DNA of 36,912 bases, from positions 1-36,912 of the forward strand of contig PBYL01000085.1 in NCBI GenBank assembly GCA_002729595.1, given 5' to 3'. Positions 24,266 to 31,574 of the stretch are shown here, one piece after another; the first letter of the stretch is position 1; each line of letters opens with the position of its first letter. The stretch comes from Thalassovita sp. (lineage in GTDB: Bacteria; Bacteroidota; Bacteroidia; Cytophagales; Flammeovirgaceae). The position numbers and the translations under genes were made by a program. Below the pieces are notes generated by a model. That model did no database searches, had not been told where the DNA came from, and worked only from the letters and a program-made list of their open reading frames with translations.

Positions 24266-24572
24266 AGATACTAAAATCATTTACCAGGGTGAATGTTTGC
24301 GTAGCTGATTCAGGAGAAGACACATTTTCATTATTTCCTACCAACATAAAGCGGCTTAAAACAAGCACATTAATTACAACCAGTATAACAGCAATGGCAG
24401 CAGCCACATTTAAAGGTGCAAAAGAAACCTGTTTAGTTTCGGATAAATTTATTCTTCTTTCTATGTCTGGGAGTAGGTTTCGACTAGGCTTAGCCTTTTC
24501 CATGCCTTCTAAGCTATTCAGTATATCTTCTTTCCAGTTTTGATCATCGTTAAATTCTTGATCTTTGTCCAT
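24258..24572 (-). CDS. Small single-span membrane protein, candidate anti-sigma factor
   Basis: The start at 24572 (MDKDQEFNDD) is chosen because the longer open frame to 24632 would overlap the sigma gene by 29 bases; with this start the gap is 31 bp. The 104-residue protein has a cytoplasmic N-terminal part (NWKEDILNSLEGMEKAKPSRNLLPDIERRI), a membrane helix (about residues 55-75) and a short periplasmic tail. It resembles the short anti-sigma factors encoded directly after ECF sigma genes (CnrY-like in layout), with sigma binding expected in the N-terminal helices. The assignment rests on position and topology, since sequence similarity cannot be judged by eye. Confidence 0.75.
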   Translation of the reverse strand: MDKDQEFNDDQNWKEDILNSLEGMEKAKPSRNLLPDIERRINLSETKQVSFAPLNVAAAIAVILVVINVLVLSRFMLVGNNENVSSPESATQTFTLVNDFSIYE

Positions 24573-24603
24573 TTTTGTATAGTTTATTATTGTTAGACAG
24601 CTA

Positions 24604-25164
24604 TTATTTATTTTTCCTTCGGGTGGGTGCAAAAAAATCTAATTTTTTTCTCAGGTTCTTTTTAGCCCGCTGTAAAAGAGATTCAACTGCCTTAAGCGAA
24701 ATTTCCATAATATCAGCTACTTCCTGTTGAGGTAAGTCTTCAACATAACATAAAATAAATGCGGTTTTTTGATTATCAGGCAATGATTGGATGGTTTTGA
24801 ATAGAATTTTAGATTTCTCTTTGTTTTCCAGCAGCACACCCGGGTGTTCAAAATCTGGTTGATTCGTGTCTGGTTTTCCAAACCTGAAAATAGCAAATCG
24901 GTTTTTCTTTTTAAGAAAATTGAGAGAAGTATTAACAGTAATTCTGTAAATCCAAGTACTTAGCTGAGATTGTCCTTTAAAGTTTGCTGCATACTGATGA
25001 ATTTTCACAAAAACATCTTGCGTGATTTCTTCGGCATCACCCTCGTTTTGGACATAACCCAGTGCAGTATTATAAACTTTTACATGGAATGCGAGATACA
25101 ATTCCTGAAAAGCTTTTTTATCGCCCAATACTACAGCCTGAATAATGTCTTCGTGACTATTCAT
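24604..25164 (-). CDS. ECF-type RNA polymerase sigma factor
   Basis: The 186-residue protein has a sigma-70 region 2 (FQELYLAFHVKVYNTALGYVQNEGDAEEITQDVFVKIHQYAANFKGQSQLSTWIYRITVNTSLNFLKKKNR) and a region 4 (IQSLPDNQKTAFILCYVEDLPQQEVADIMEISLKAVESLLQRAKKNLRKKL), with no region 1 or 3, as in extracytoplasmic-function sigma factors. It leads a minus-strand set with a small membrane protein, a CnrX-like periplasmic protein, a YHYH lipoprotein, a His-rich membrane-anchored protein and a TlpA-like thioredoxin, so it probably controls its own operon in response to a periplasmic metal or redox signal. The upstream 283-bp spacer has a CCTTT-T-AAAGG palindrome at 25212-25222 but no clear promoter pattern. 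Confidence 0.95.
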   Translation of the reverse strand: MNSHEDIIQAVVLGDKKAFQELYLAFHVKVYNTALGYVQNEGDAEEITQDVFVKIHQYAANFKGQSQLSTWIYRITVNTSLNFLKKKNRFAIFRFGKPDTNQPDFEHPGVLLENKEKSKILFKTIQSLPDNQKTAFILCYVEDLPQQEVADIMEISLKAVESLLQRAKKNLRKKLDFFAPTRRKNK

Positions 25165-25447
25165 TTAATTAAATGCGATGTACTTCAGCCCTTTTGTTAA
25201 TTAAAAAAATACCTTTTAAAGGAATAGGTTAGGGCATCTAGATTAAATGGAACAAGTTGTTTGTTATTTGACCACAGGAAATTAAGGTAAATCTATATAA
25301 TTAGTATTAATAGTAAATGCTAAATCCTTGAATGCTTCCTATTTTAACAGAATCCGCATTTTGGGATTGTAATCTCACCATGTTTTAATTAATATCTTTT
25401 CAGTATTTTGGCGATGTTTAAATGTTAAAGAATCACCAGAATTAAAG

Positions 25448-26461
25448 ATGCCCAAAAAAATAATCCGCTCATTGTGCTTATTTACAGAAGAGCTAGCTCC
25501 CGACGCGAACGATAAACTATCTACATTACAAGAAGCACTAGAAGCAAAGGACTTTTTGATTCAAACAAAGCGAATCTGTACCAACGAAAAAGACTTTGGA
25601 AAACTGGAAGCATTCTATACGGACGAAGACCTATTATTAAGTGTAGGAAATTGCGACCTTAAATATGTCATAAATAACTACTATGACTTTTGTAAGGCAT
25701 CGCGTACTTCTTGCCATGTAGATATTAGCAATGGTGTAGAAATGGTTCATGTTGAGTTGCTGTTCAGGTTGATAAAAGAAGCGCCGGAAAAAATGTTTCA
25801 GTTTGCTTTTGTGGTGAACAATGCGGTTTCGAGTCCTTATTTTCCATCTGCTGCATTTGAGAAAAATGGTTTTGCTTTGGGTTTGCAACCTACGGATTTA
25901 GCCGAAGGTTGCCACAGCCTCGAAGAGTGGTTTGCAAACATGCAGGCAGTGTGGGAAGAGCTTTGTGAAGTTTTAAAAGATGAACCTGATTTTTTAGGTA
26001 TTGATAGTTCCATAGCTCCACTTTTTGAAGAGAATAGCAGCCTTATATACTTTATAAAGCAGATTTACGGAAGTTTTGATGAAGCAGTACTTTCAGATGC
26101 TTTTATAAAAATTACCTCATTTATTAAAAATAGTAATCCCAAACCAGTTGGTTTATGTGGCTTAATGCTGCCATGTTTAGAAGATTTTCTTTTAGCAGAT
26201 GAATACGAACAAGGCAGATTTTCACTAGAAAGAAACTTATTCTTATCTCTGCATTCAGGTTTAGGTATAGATACTTATCCAGTTGGCACAGATGAATCTC
26301 CCGAAAAAATATTGAGCATATTACAACTTTTAGTAGGGCTTTCTAATAAATATGACAAACCACTTTCTGCCAGATTTATCTCTGATGGCAAAGCTAAAAT
26401 TGGAGAGGAAACATCATTCAATAATCAGTTCCTTAAAAATGTCATAATAAAAGCTTTATGA
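25448..26461 (+). CDS. DUF711 family protein
   Basis: The 337-residue protein has the DUF711 (UPF0210-like) patterns FLGIDSSIAPL in the middle, GLCGLMLPCLEDFLLA in the second half, and LHSGLGIDTYPVGTDESPEKI, LSNKYDKPLSARF near the C-terminus. No signal peptide is seen, so it is probably cytoplasmic. DUF711 proteins adopt a pyruvate-formate-lyase-related fold but their reaction is unknown; some sit beside ACT-domain proteins, which is not the case here. It is divergent from the ECF sigma gene and 94 bp ahead of the porin-like gene. An AT-only inverted repeat just after the stop codon may be a weak terminator. Confidence 0.82.
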   Translation: MPKKIIRSLCLFTEELAPDANDKLSTLQEALEAKDFLIQTKRICTNEKDFGKLEAFYTDEDLLLSVGNCDLKYVINNYYDFCKASRTSCHVDISNGVEMVHVELLFRLIKEAPEKMFQFAFVVNNAVSSPYFPSAAFEKNGFALGLQPTDLAEGCHSLEEWFANMQAVWEELCEVLKDEPDFLGIDSSIAPLFEENSSLIYFIKQIYGSFDEAVLSDAFIKITSFIKNSNPKPVGLCGLMLPCLEDFLLADEYEQGRFSLERNLFLSLHSGLGIDTYPVGTDESPEKILSILQLLVGLSNKYDKPLSARFISDGKAKIGEETSFNNQFLKNVIIKAL

Positions 26462-26555
26462 TTTTTAGATTAAAATCTAAATAAAGTGTAGTTGGCAAAA
26501 TATGTATATTTTGCAAGCGTAGAATCTGATTAGAACTTAACCACACTTTATTGCA

Positions 26556-27827
26556 ATGAGATTTTTTATACTATTTTTATTTTTTGTTTCTTCCTACTTT
26601 ACAACATTAGCACAAATAGAAATTTCAGGAGAATACAGACCTAGATTTCAGTTTAGAAATGGAGTTTCGAGGCTTCCTGAACCAGATGAAAAGCCTGCAA
26701 TATTTATTGCACAGCGTTCGAGATTCAACTTTCACTATACCCACGAAGATAAATTTGAGACTCATTTTTCTTTTCAGGATGTGAGAGTTTGGGGCGATCA
26801 AAACCAATTATCAGATGAACCATCTATAGGAGTGTTTGAAGCTTGGGCAGAAATTAAATTGATCAGCAAACTAAGCTTGAAAGCCGGAAGACAAGAGCTT
26901 TTGTACGATGATGGCTATTTGTTTGGGACACTCAACTGGCGTGAAGCTGGGCGTAGTCATGATCTGGGAATTTTTAAATGGCAAGATTCTACCTTTCAAG
27001 CACATTTGGGTTTGGCTTTTAATCAAGACGGTGCTTCATTATTTGATGAACCTTTTACCAATGACTATTACAAATATATGCAGTTTCTGTGGTTGCATAA
27101 AGACTACGAAAAATTAAGCCTGTCTTTAATGGGAGTTAATAGAGGAATGCAGCGAGTGAGTCCAGATACAGCAGTGAATTACACCCAAACTCTTGGGACA
27201 GACATCAAATATTTTGGAGACAAATTAACTTTAACAGGCATTGGATATTACCAAATGGGTAAAGACTTGCAAGACAGAGACGTGAGTGCTTGGTTTTGGT
27301 CGCTTAAGGGAGAGATGAAAGTATCAGAAAAGTTGAAAATTCTCTTAGGTGCAGACATGCTTTCTGGTACCGAGAATGGTTTGCTAAGTGAAACTACTAA
27401 CACTAAAAACAATACTTTTGACATATTATATGGCTTTAGACATAGGCATTTTGGTATTATGGATTATTTCTATTTGGGATATACACCTGATGCAGGTTTA
27501 CAAGATTTAATGTTAAAATTCACCTATAAACATTCACCAAAATTTACGAGCAAGCTAGATATCCATAATTTTTATTCTCAAAAAAATGTACCAGACCCAA
27601 GTGCAACAAACACCGATTTTACTTCTCATCTAGGTGTGGAAGTTGATTACCATTTCTCTTATAAACCTTATGATATGGTCACTGTGCAAGGAGGTTACTC
27701 TCAAATGTTTGGAACAGAAACCCTCGCTTATTTAAAAGGTGGGAGCGAAGATGAAATCTCTAACTGGTTCTGGCTGCAAGTTTCAATTAAGCCGGTGTTC
27801 TTTAAAGGAAATGTAAATAAACAATAA
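26556..27827 (+). CDS. Alginate-export-type outer-membrane beta-barrel protein
   Basis: The 423-residue protein has a signal peptide (cleavage near TTLAQ), then a barrel with alternating short strands: ISGEYRPRFQFRNG, RSRFNFHYTHEDKFETHFSFQDVRVWGDQ, LKAGRQELLYDDGYLFGTLNWREAGRSHDLG and a closing FWLQVSIKPVFF. This is the pattern of the alginate-export domain family (AlgE-like barrel, also common in Bacteroidota as general porins). It should form a channel in the outer membrane. The specific solute is unknown and there are no alginate polymerase genes nearby, so the family name should not be taken as function. A strong terminator follows 10 bp after the stop codon. Confidence 0.88.
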   Translation: MRFFILFLFFVSSYFTTLAQIEISGEYRPRFQFRNGVSRLPEPDEKPAIFIAQRSRFNFHYTHEDKFETHFSFQDVRVWGDQNQLSDEPSIGVFEAWAEIKLISKLSLKAGRQELLYDDGYLFGTLNWREAGRSHDLGIFKWQDSTFQAHLGLAFNQDGASLFDEPFTNDYYKYMQFLWLHKDYEKLSLSLMGVNRGMQRVSPDTAVNYTQTLGTDIKYFGDKLTLTGIGYYQMGKDLQDRDVSAWFWSLKGEMKVSEKLKILLGADMLSGTENGLLSETTNTKNNTFDILYGFRHRHFGIMDYFYLGYTPDAGLQDLMLKFTYKHSPKFTSKLDIHNFYSQKNVPDPSATNTDFTSHLGVEVDYHFSYKPYDMVTVQGGYSQMFGTETLAYLKGGSEDEISNWFWLQVSIKPVFFKGNVNKQ

Positions 27828-27836
27828 GCCAGTTTG

Positions 27837-27867
27837 AAAGCTCTTCATTTTAGTTGAAGAGCTTTTT
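27837..27867 (+). terminator. Intrinsic terminator after the barrel gene
   Basis: A perfect 11-bp stem (AAAGCTCTTCA / TGAAGAGCTTT) with a 7-base loop lies 10 bp past the stop codon and runs into further T residues. Confidence 0.88.
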
Positions 27868-27887
27868 CAAATGTAATCCTGCTGACA

Positions 27888-27916
27888 TTTTTCTTCCTTT
27901 CACCACTCTAATTTTG
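27888..27916 (+). promoter_or_regulatory. Bacteroidota-type promoter ahead of the BIG2-DM13 gene
   Basis: TAATTTTG at 27909-27916 matches the Bacteroidota -7 element TAnnTTTG exactly. A TTTT at 27888-27891 lies 17 bp upstream in place of the -33 TTTG. The site falls between the preceding terminator and the start codon at 27961, which leaves a leader of about 38 bases. Confidence 0.45.
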
Positions 27917-27960
27917 TCTGATACTATTGAAATTGATTTTTCGACTAATTATCAGACAAC

Positions 27961-28629
27961 ATGTATAAAAAACTACTCATATTTCTGTTTTTCGCACTGT
28001 TACTTTATTCGTGTATAGGAACAGACATAGTAGAAGACGAAGTTTTCCCAGAAAATTTGCAAATAACCAGTGCTGCTAGCTCACTTAAAGTAGGAGAAAG
28101 CTTCCAGTTTAGAGCCATCTATTTTGGTACTTCTGGCAAAATGGAAGATGTAAACCTAACATGGCGCACGGCCAATCCCAATATTCTTAGCATCGCACAA
28201 AGCGGTATTGCCACAGCATTAGATACAGGTACAACCTATGTAATAGTAAGTACTGCATCCATCAGCGATTCTGTAACTGTTACAACTGGTGCAGCTACTG
28301 TGGTTTCAGAGACTGAGCGCAGGGGTACTTTTGCAGGTTTGAACAGCTACGATGTAGAAGGCGATTTTATTTTAGAGCAAAAAGGAAGTTCTCTTGAGTT
28401 AACATTCTCTGGTAATTTTAGTGCAACACAAGGTCCGGGTTTACATGTTTACCTCACCAATAATAATAATAGTGTAAGCGGAGGAGTCGATCTTGGCGAG
28501 CTTAAAGCCAACAGTGGTGCGCAAACTTATGAGATCGAAGATACAGAACTCTTTAATGCATACAGTTATATCATGATCTATTGCCAGCCATTTGGTGTGC
28601 CTTTCGGTTTGGGCACTTTCGATAACTAA
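27961..28629 (+). CDS. BIG2-DM13 lipoprotein
   Basis: The 222-residue protein has a lipoprotein signal (LYSC, Cys18). A bacterial Ig-like BIG2-type domain follows at about 30-108 (LKVGESFQFRAIYFGTSGKMEDVNLTWRTANPNILSI). A C-terminal DM13 domain spans about 120-222 (RGTFAGLNSYDVEGDFILEQ, LELTFSGNFSATQGPGLHVYL, YSYIMIYCQPFGVPFGLG). DM13 domains are proposed to bind a redox group through a conserved cysteine, and YCQPFG supplies that cysteine here. The lipoprotein should be anchored in the outer membrane. A new transcription start upstream and the barrel gene 50 bp downstream suggest a two- or three-gene unit. Confidence 0.85.
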   Translation: MYKKLLIFLFFALLLYSCIGTDIVEDEVFPENLQITSAASSLKVGESFQFRAIYFGTSGKMEDVNLTWRTANPNILSIAQSGIATALDTGTTYVIVSTASISDSVTVTTGAATVVSETERRGTFAGLNSYDVEGDFILEQKGSSLELTFSGNFSATQGPGLHVYLTNNNNSVSGGVDLGELKANSGAQTYEIEDTELFNAYSYIMIYCQPFGVPFGLGTFDN

Positions 28630-28679
28630 GCATTCTCGCATCCATTTCATTCTTCATTTATCACTATCAAGAAATAACA

Positions 28680-29531
28680 ATGAATACAGTTTACAAAATC
28701 TCATTTGCCTTTATATTATTTATAATGGGCTTACAGGCTCATGCAGGAGGTGGTTGGCCACAACCTAAAAACAGTGGTTACTTTAAGTTAGGGCAGTATG
28801 GAATAATAGCTGATAATTATTTTACACCTGCCGGAGATATTGTAGATATAACTACTACAGGTTATTACAGCACCTATTTATATGGAGAATATGGACTTAC
28901 AGACAGGTTAACTGCAGTAGTTTATTTTCCTTTTTTCAGCAGATCAACCTTAAACCAATTAGAAGACAGCGAAGGAAACTTGATACAAGAAGGCGAATCG
29001 GTTAATTCATTGGGAGATACAGATATAAGCCTGAAATATAACCTTATAAATAAATCGGTAGCAGTTTCTGTGGCGCTAACTTTAGGCTTGCCTATAGGAA
29101 ATGCTTCTGGTGGTACTAGTGGTTTATTACAAACTGGCGATGGCGAGTTTAACCAAATGTTGAGTGTAGAAGCAGGCAAATCTTTAGGGAGCGAAGGTAA
29201 ATATTATGTAAGTGGTATGTTGGGCTTTAATAATAGAACAGAGGGTTTTTCTGATGAATTTAGATATAGTTTAGAAGGAGGAGCACATTTTGGGAAATGG
29301 TGGAGTATTTTAAGAATGTACGGCATCAAATCTTTAAAAAATAGCTCAGAGTCTTTTCAGCCAAACAATGGCATATTTAGCAATGATATAGAATATGTAA
29401 GTGTCTCACCAGAAGTGGTTTATGAGGCAAAAGAGAATTGGGGTGTGAGTATGGGAGCAGGCTTTGCATTTAATGCTAAAAGAGTTTTAGCAGCACCTGC
29501 ATTTACAGCTGGCATTTACCTTAAAATATGA
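28680..29531 (+). CDS. Outer-membrane beta-barrel protein of unknown function
   Basis: The 283-residue protein starts with a signal peptide ending at AHA and then GGGWPQPKNSGYFKLGQYG, followed by alternating amphipathic strands (YYSTYLYGEYGLTDRLTAVVYFPFFSR, DISLKYNLINKSVAVSVALTLGLPIGNASGG, FRYSLEGGAHFGKWWSILRMYGIKS) and a closing AFTAGIYLKI. The layout is that of the small transporter-like barrels common in Bacteroidota (loosely MetA-pathway-of-phenol-degradation-like), for which no substrate is known. It follows the DM13 lipoprotein gene by 50 bp in the same direction, so the two may work together at the outer membrane. That link is inference. Confidence 0.78.
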   Translation: MNTVYKISFAFILFIMGLQAHAGGGWPQPKNSGYFKLGQYGIIADNYFTPAGDIVDITTTGYYSTYLYGEYGLTDRLTAVVYFPFFSRSTLNQLEDSEGNLIQEGESVNSLGDTDISLKYNLINKSVAVSVALTLGLPIGNASGGTSGLLQTGDGEFNQMLSVEAGKSLGSEGKYYVSGMLGFNNRTEGFSDEFRYSLEGGAHFGKWWSILRMYGIKSLKNSSESFQPNNGIFSNDIEYVSVSPEVVYEAKENWGVSMGAGFAFNAKRVLAAPAFTAGIYLKI

Positions 29532-29630
29532 TCGAAAAATTTAATGTGAATAGCTTTTTAATTTTTGGGGAAAGATTGAGTATAATTCTATTAATGATTA
29601 ATTTGCATGGGATATTTTGATTTTTACAAG

Positions 29631-30434
29631 ATGAGAAATTTGATTTTTTTAACTGCAATATTATTTACTCTCTTTTCCTGTGGCCAGCAAAATGAGGTGA
29701 AAAACGATGACACTGCCCAAGCTGAAACCAAAGTGGCAGCGGTATATCCAGAAGTGTTGAGTGAAGCCCTCGAAGCACATGGAGGTTTGGAAACTTGGCA
29801 ATCTTTTGGAACACTCGAATACGAAATGGTTTCTGGTGATAAAAGTGAATATCAACTTTTTGATCTTAAAGAAAGAAAATCGCTGATTATTTCAGATGCA
29901 TATAAACTTGGTTTTGATGGCACTCAGGCTTGGGTTGTACCTAGTAAAGAAGCAATGGGAAGAAACTCTATTCGCTTTTACCACAATCTAAACTTTTACT
30001 TTTTTGCCATCCCATTTGTGCTAACCGATCCCGGTATCCAATACGAGGAAATGGAAGATGTAACAATGGATAATGTAGATTATAAAGTGCTCAAGATCAG
30101 TTATGAGGCAAATGTGGGAGATTCACCAGATGATAATTACGTCTGCTATTTTAATAAGGAAACTAAAATGCTAGATTTTATCCGCTATACAGTTACTTAT
30201 TTTTCTAAAGAATCTTCAGATAAATTTAATGCTTTAAAATACGATGAGTGGCAAGAAGTAAATGGCTTAAAAGTACCCTTAAAAATGTCATCTTATAAAT
30301 GGGAAGATGGGCAATTTGGAGAAATAAGAGGCGAAAAGACATTCAAAAACGTAGTATTTAGTGAAGGATCACCTCTAGCAGATGTATTTACTATGCCAAA
30401 AGGTGCAGAGGTAGAAAGTACTCCAGCCAACTAG
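29631..30434 (+). CDS. DUF6503-like lipoprotein
   Basis: The ATG at 29631 is preferred over the in-frame ATG at 29607 because it begins a lipoprotein signal (MRNLIFLTAILFTLFSC, Cys17); the longer start adds eight charged or aromatic residues before it. The 267-residue protein has an AHGGLETWQSFGTLEYEM segment near the mature N-terminus and LSxAYKLGFDGTQAWVV-like, DYKVLKISYEANVGDSPDDNYVCYFNKETKMLDFIRY and WQEVNGLKVPLKMSSYKW patterns. These resemble lipid-carrier-like (LolA/LolB-type) beta half-barrel proteins grouped as DUF6503. Function is unknown. It lies 99 bp after the barrel gene and ends before a terminator. Confidence 0.72.
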   Translation: MRNLIFLTAILFTLFSCGQQNEVKNDDTAQAETKVAAVYPEVLSEALEAHGGLETWQSFGTLEYEMVSGDKSEYQLFDLKERKSLIISDAYKLGFDGTQAWVVPSKEAMGRNSIRFYHNLNFYFFAIPFVLTDPGIQYEEMEDVTMDNVDYKVLKISYEANVGDSPDDNYVCYFNKETKMLDFIRYTVTYFSKESSDKFNALKYDEWQEVNGLKVPLKMSSYKWEDGQFGEIRGEKTFKNVVFSEGSPLADVFTMPKGAEVESTPAN

Positions 30435-30464
30435 TTTTTTTTAGATAAAATACTTGATTTATAT

Positions 30465-30499
30465 AAAGCTCTTTTTGTTTTTCAGAAAGAGCTTTTTTT
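30465..30499 (+). terminator. Intrinsic terminator after the DUF6503-like gene
   Basis: A 10-bp perfect stem (AAAGCTCTTT / AAAGAGCTTT) with an 11-base loop runs into TTTT. It is 30 bp past the stop codon. Confidence 0.8.
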
Positions 30500-30640
30500 A
30501 TTAATTTTTTTAAAAATATTTATGCTGTTACCTAGTGACTTATGATTCACATTTAAGTCTGTATGATGAATGTATTAGAAGCTATTTTCTGATTGAGTTT
30601 GAAAAATAATTGAATGATCAAACTCGCTTTATGAGATTAG

Positions 30641-30669
30641 TTTAAGTTAAAAAAGTTGGATTAGGTTTT
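30641..30669 (+). promoter_or_regulatory. Promoter-like element ahead of the small ORF
   Basis: TAGGTTTT at 30662-30669 has one mismatch to TAnnTTTG, and TTTA at 30641-30644 stands 17 bp upstream as a -33 element. The expected start of transcription is near 30676. Both elements are weak matches in AT-rich DNA. Confidence 0.25.
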
Positions 30670-30692
30670 AAATAAAAAGTACATTCAGCAAT

Positions 30693-30716
30693 TCAGATCA
30701 GAAAAGTTTGATCTGA
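30693..30716 (+). other. Hairpin in the leader of the small ORF
   Basis: Arms TCAGATCA and TGATCTGA pair perfectly over 8 bp, and inner G-U and A-U pairs make a 10-bp stem closed by a 4-base loop. It ends 20 bp before the ATG of the small ORF. There is no T-run after it, so it is not a terminator. Confidence 0.4.
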
Positions 30717-30736
30717 TTACAGACATAATAATAAGT

Positions 30737-30862
30737 ATGAGCTTAAAAGAATTAATAAACACTCGTGAGAAACAGAGCGTTTACTTTTCATTAAACTCAG
30801 GCAGACCTGACATGAGAATTGTAATTGTAGTAGGACGGATATTTTTCGAATTGAAAAATTAG
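30737..30862 (+). CDS. Possible 41-residue small protein, unknown
   Basis: An ATG-to-TAG ORF of 41 codons begins MSLKELINTREKQSVYF and ends VVGRIFFELKN. The product is basic with a hydrophobic stretch (RIVIVVGRIFF) that is too short for a confident membrane helix. Support is indirect: the ORF lies between a promoter-like element and a strong terminator, and a hairpin is close upstream. No family is recognised. It may equally be a chance ORF inside a small non-coding RNA. Confidence 0.3.
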   Translation: MSLKELINTREKQSVYFSLNSGRPDMRIVIVVGRIFFELKN

Positions 30863-30898
30863 AAAAAGGAAGAAAAAATATATAATTGCAACACAAAT

Positions 30899-30938
30899 GG
30901 CAGGTGATCGGGTGAGCCGATCTTCTGCCTTTTATTTT
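30899..30938 (+). terminator. Strong intrinsic terminator of a small transcription unit
   Basis: The stem GGCAG-gt-GATCGG / CCGATC-tt-CTGCC (5 + 6 bp around a 2x2 internal loop) with loop GTGAG is followed by TTTTATTTTAT. It lies 36 bp past the small ORF, more than 460 bp from the previous protein gene, and has an earlier terminator before it. It must therefore end a transcript that begins inside the gap. Confidence 0.8.
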
Positions 30939-31041
30939 ATCTGGGCAATAAAATTTTAGATAAGAAATTTGCTTTTAATAGATAATTTATAGCATTTTTA
31001 ATTAGTCAGATCACATAGGTTACATCAATTGCAGATTACGA

Positions 31042-31572
31042 ATGATTGATACTAGCAGAATTAAATTAGTACCGTTTTCGGAAGAAGCCTACAAGGCTAT
31101 TTTTAATAATAACTTGGATAAGCTTGCCGAAATTCTCGACATTGAAAAACCCGCTTTATGGACCGCAGACGATGAAGTGAGGGAGAACATTCCAAATTAC
31201 TATCAGGAGTTTATCGATAGTGGTGGAAACATTATTTGGGGTTCATTCTTTTATGTATTAAAAGATACTAAAAAGCTTGCAGGTACTGGAGGTTTTAAAG
31301 GTATACCCACTAAAGGTGGTGTGGTGGAGATCGGGTACGAAATACTTCCAGGTTTTAAAAACATGGGGTACGCAACAGAAGCGGCAGATGCTTTGGTGCA
31401 TCATGCATTTGAGCATCATGCAAAAAGTGTGAGGGCATACACAACACCAGACGAAAACGCTTCTATTTATGTATTAAGAAAACTAGGAATGAAATACGTT
31501 GAAAACATTCCCGATCCAGTAAAAGGTGAAATCTGGAAATGGGAGATTAATAGACCTCTAAATTTTTTATAA
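31042..31572 (+). CDS. GNAT family N-acetyltransferase (RimJ/RimL-like)
   Basis: The 176-residue protein has the GNAT fold pattern: an N-terminal RIKLVPFSEEAYKAIF as in RimJ/RimL-like proteins, a central GTGGFKGIPTKGGVVEIGYEILPGFKNMGYATEAADALVHHAFE with the acetyl-CoA pyrophosphate-binding loop (NMGYAT), and NASIYVLRKLGMKYVE near the end. It should transfer an acetyl (or other acyl) group to an amine, such as an amino acid, small molecule or protein N-terminus. The stop codon is 2 bp before the TTG start of the zinc deacylase gene, so the two are co-expressed. An acyltransferase next to a deacylase and an ATP-grasp ligase suggests protection and deprotection steps in a small pathway, which is inference. 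Confidence 0.9.
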   Translation: MIDTSRIKLVPFSEEAYKAIFNNNLDKLAEILDIEKPALWTADDEVRENIPNYYQEFIDSGGNIIWGSFFYVLKDTKKLAGTGGFKGIPTKGGVVEIGYEILPGFKNMGYATEAADALVHHAFEHHAKSVRAYTTPDENASIYVLRKLGMKYVENIPDPVKGEIWKWEINRPLNFL

Positions 31573-31574
31573 AG

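Larger units (their letters stand above)
30435..31041 (+). other. 607-bp gap with hairpins, a promoter-like element, a 41-codon ORF and a terminator
   Basis: This is the only gap over 300 bp. In order it holds the terminator of the preceding gene (30465-30499) and a hairpin with 8-bp arms GAGTTTGA / TCAAACTC (30595-30625). Next come a promoter-like TTTA-N17-TAGGTTTT (30641-30669) and a hairpin with arms TCAGATCA / TGATCTGA (30693-30716, extended by G-U and A-U). An ORF (30737-30862) and a strong terminator (30899-30938) follow. After that comes about 100 bp of AT-rich sequence leading to the acetyltransferase gene, which must contain its promoter; I could not place it. Together the parts suggest a separate transcript of about 260 bases. 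No known RNA family was recognised. Confidence 0.4.

Noticed and set aside
24573-24632. Upstream extension of the anti-sigma candidate to the ATG at 24632
   Set aside because: The added residues come from the sigma gene's 3' end read in another frame, contain no plausible domain, and would create a 29-base overlap. The ATG at 24572 begins the charged cytoplasmic part typical of such proteins.
26464-26481. TTTAGATT / AATCTAAA inverted repeat after the DUF711 gene as a terminator
   Set aside because: The stem has only one or two G-C pairs and no T-run follows, so termination is not supported.
26556-27827. Alginate secretion pathway
   Set aside because: There are no alg polymerase, epimerase or acetylase genes in the neighbourhood; the family name reflects the barrel domain only.
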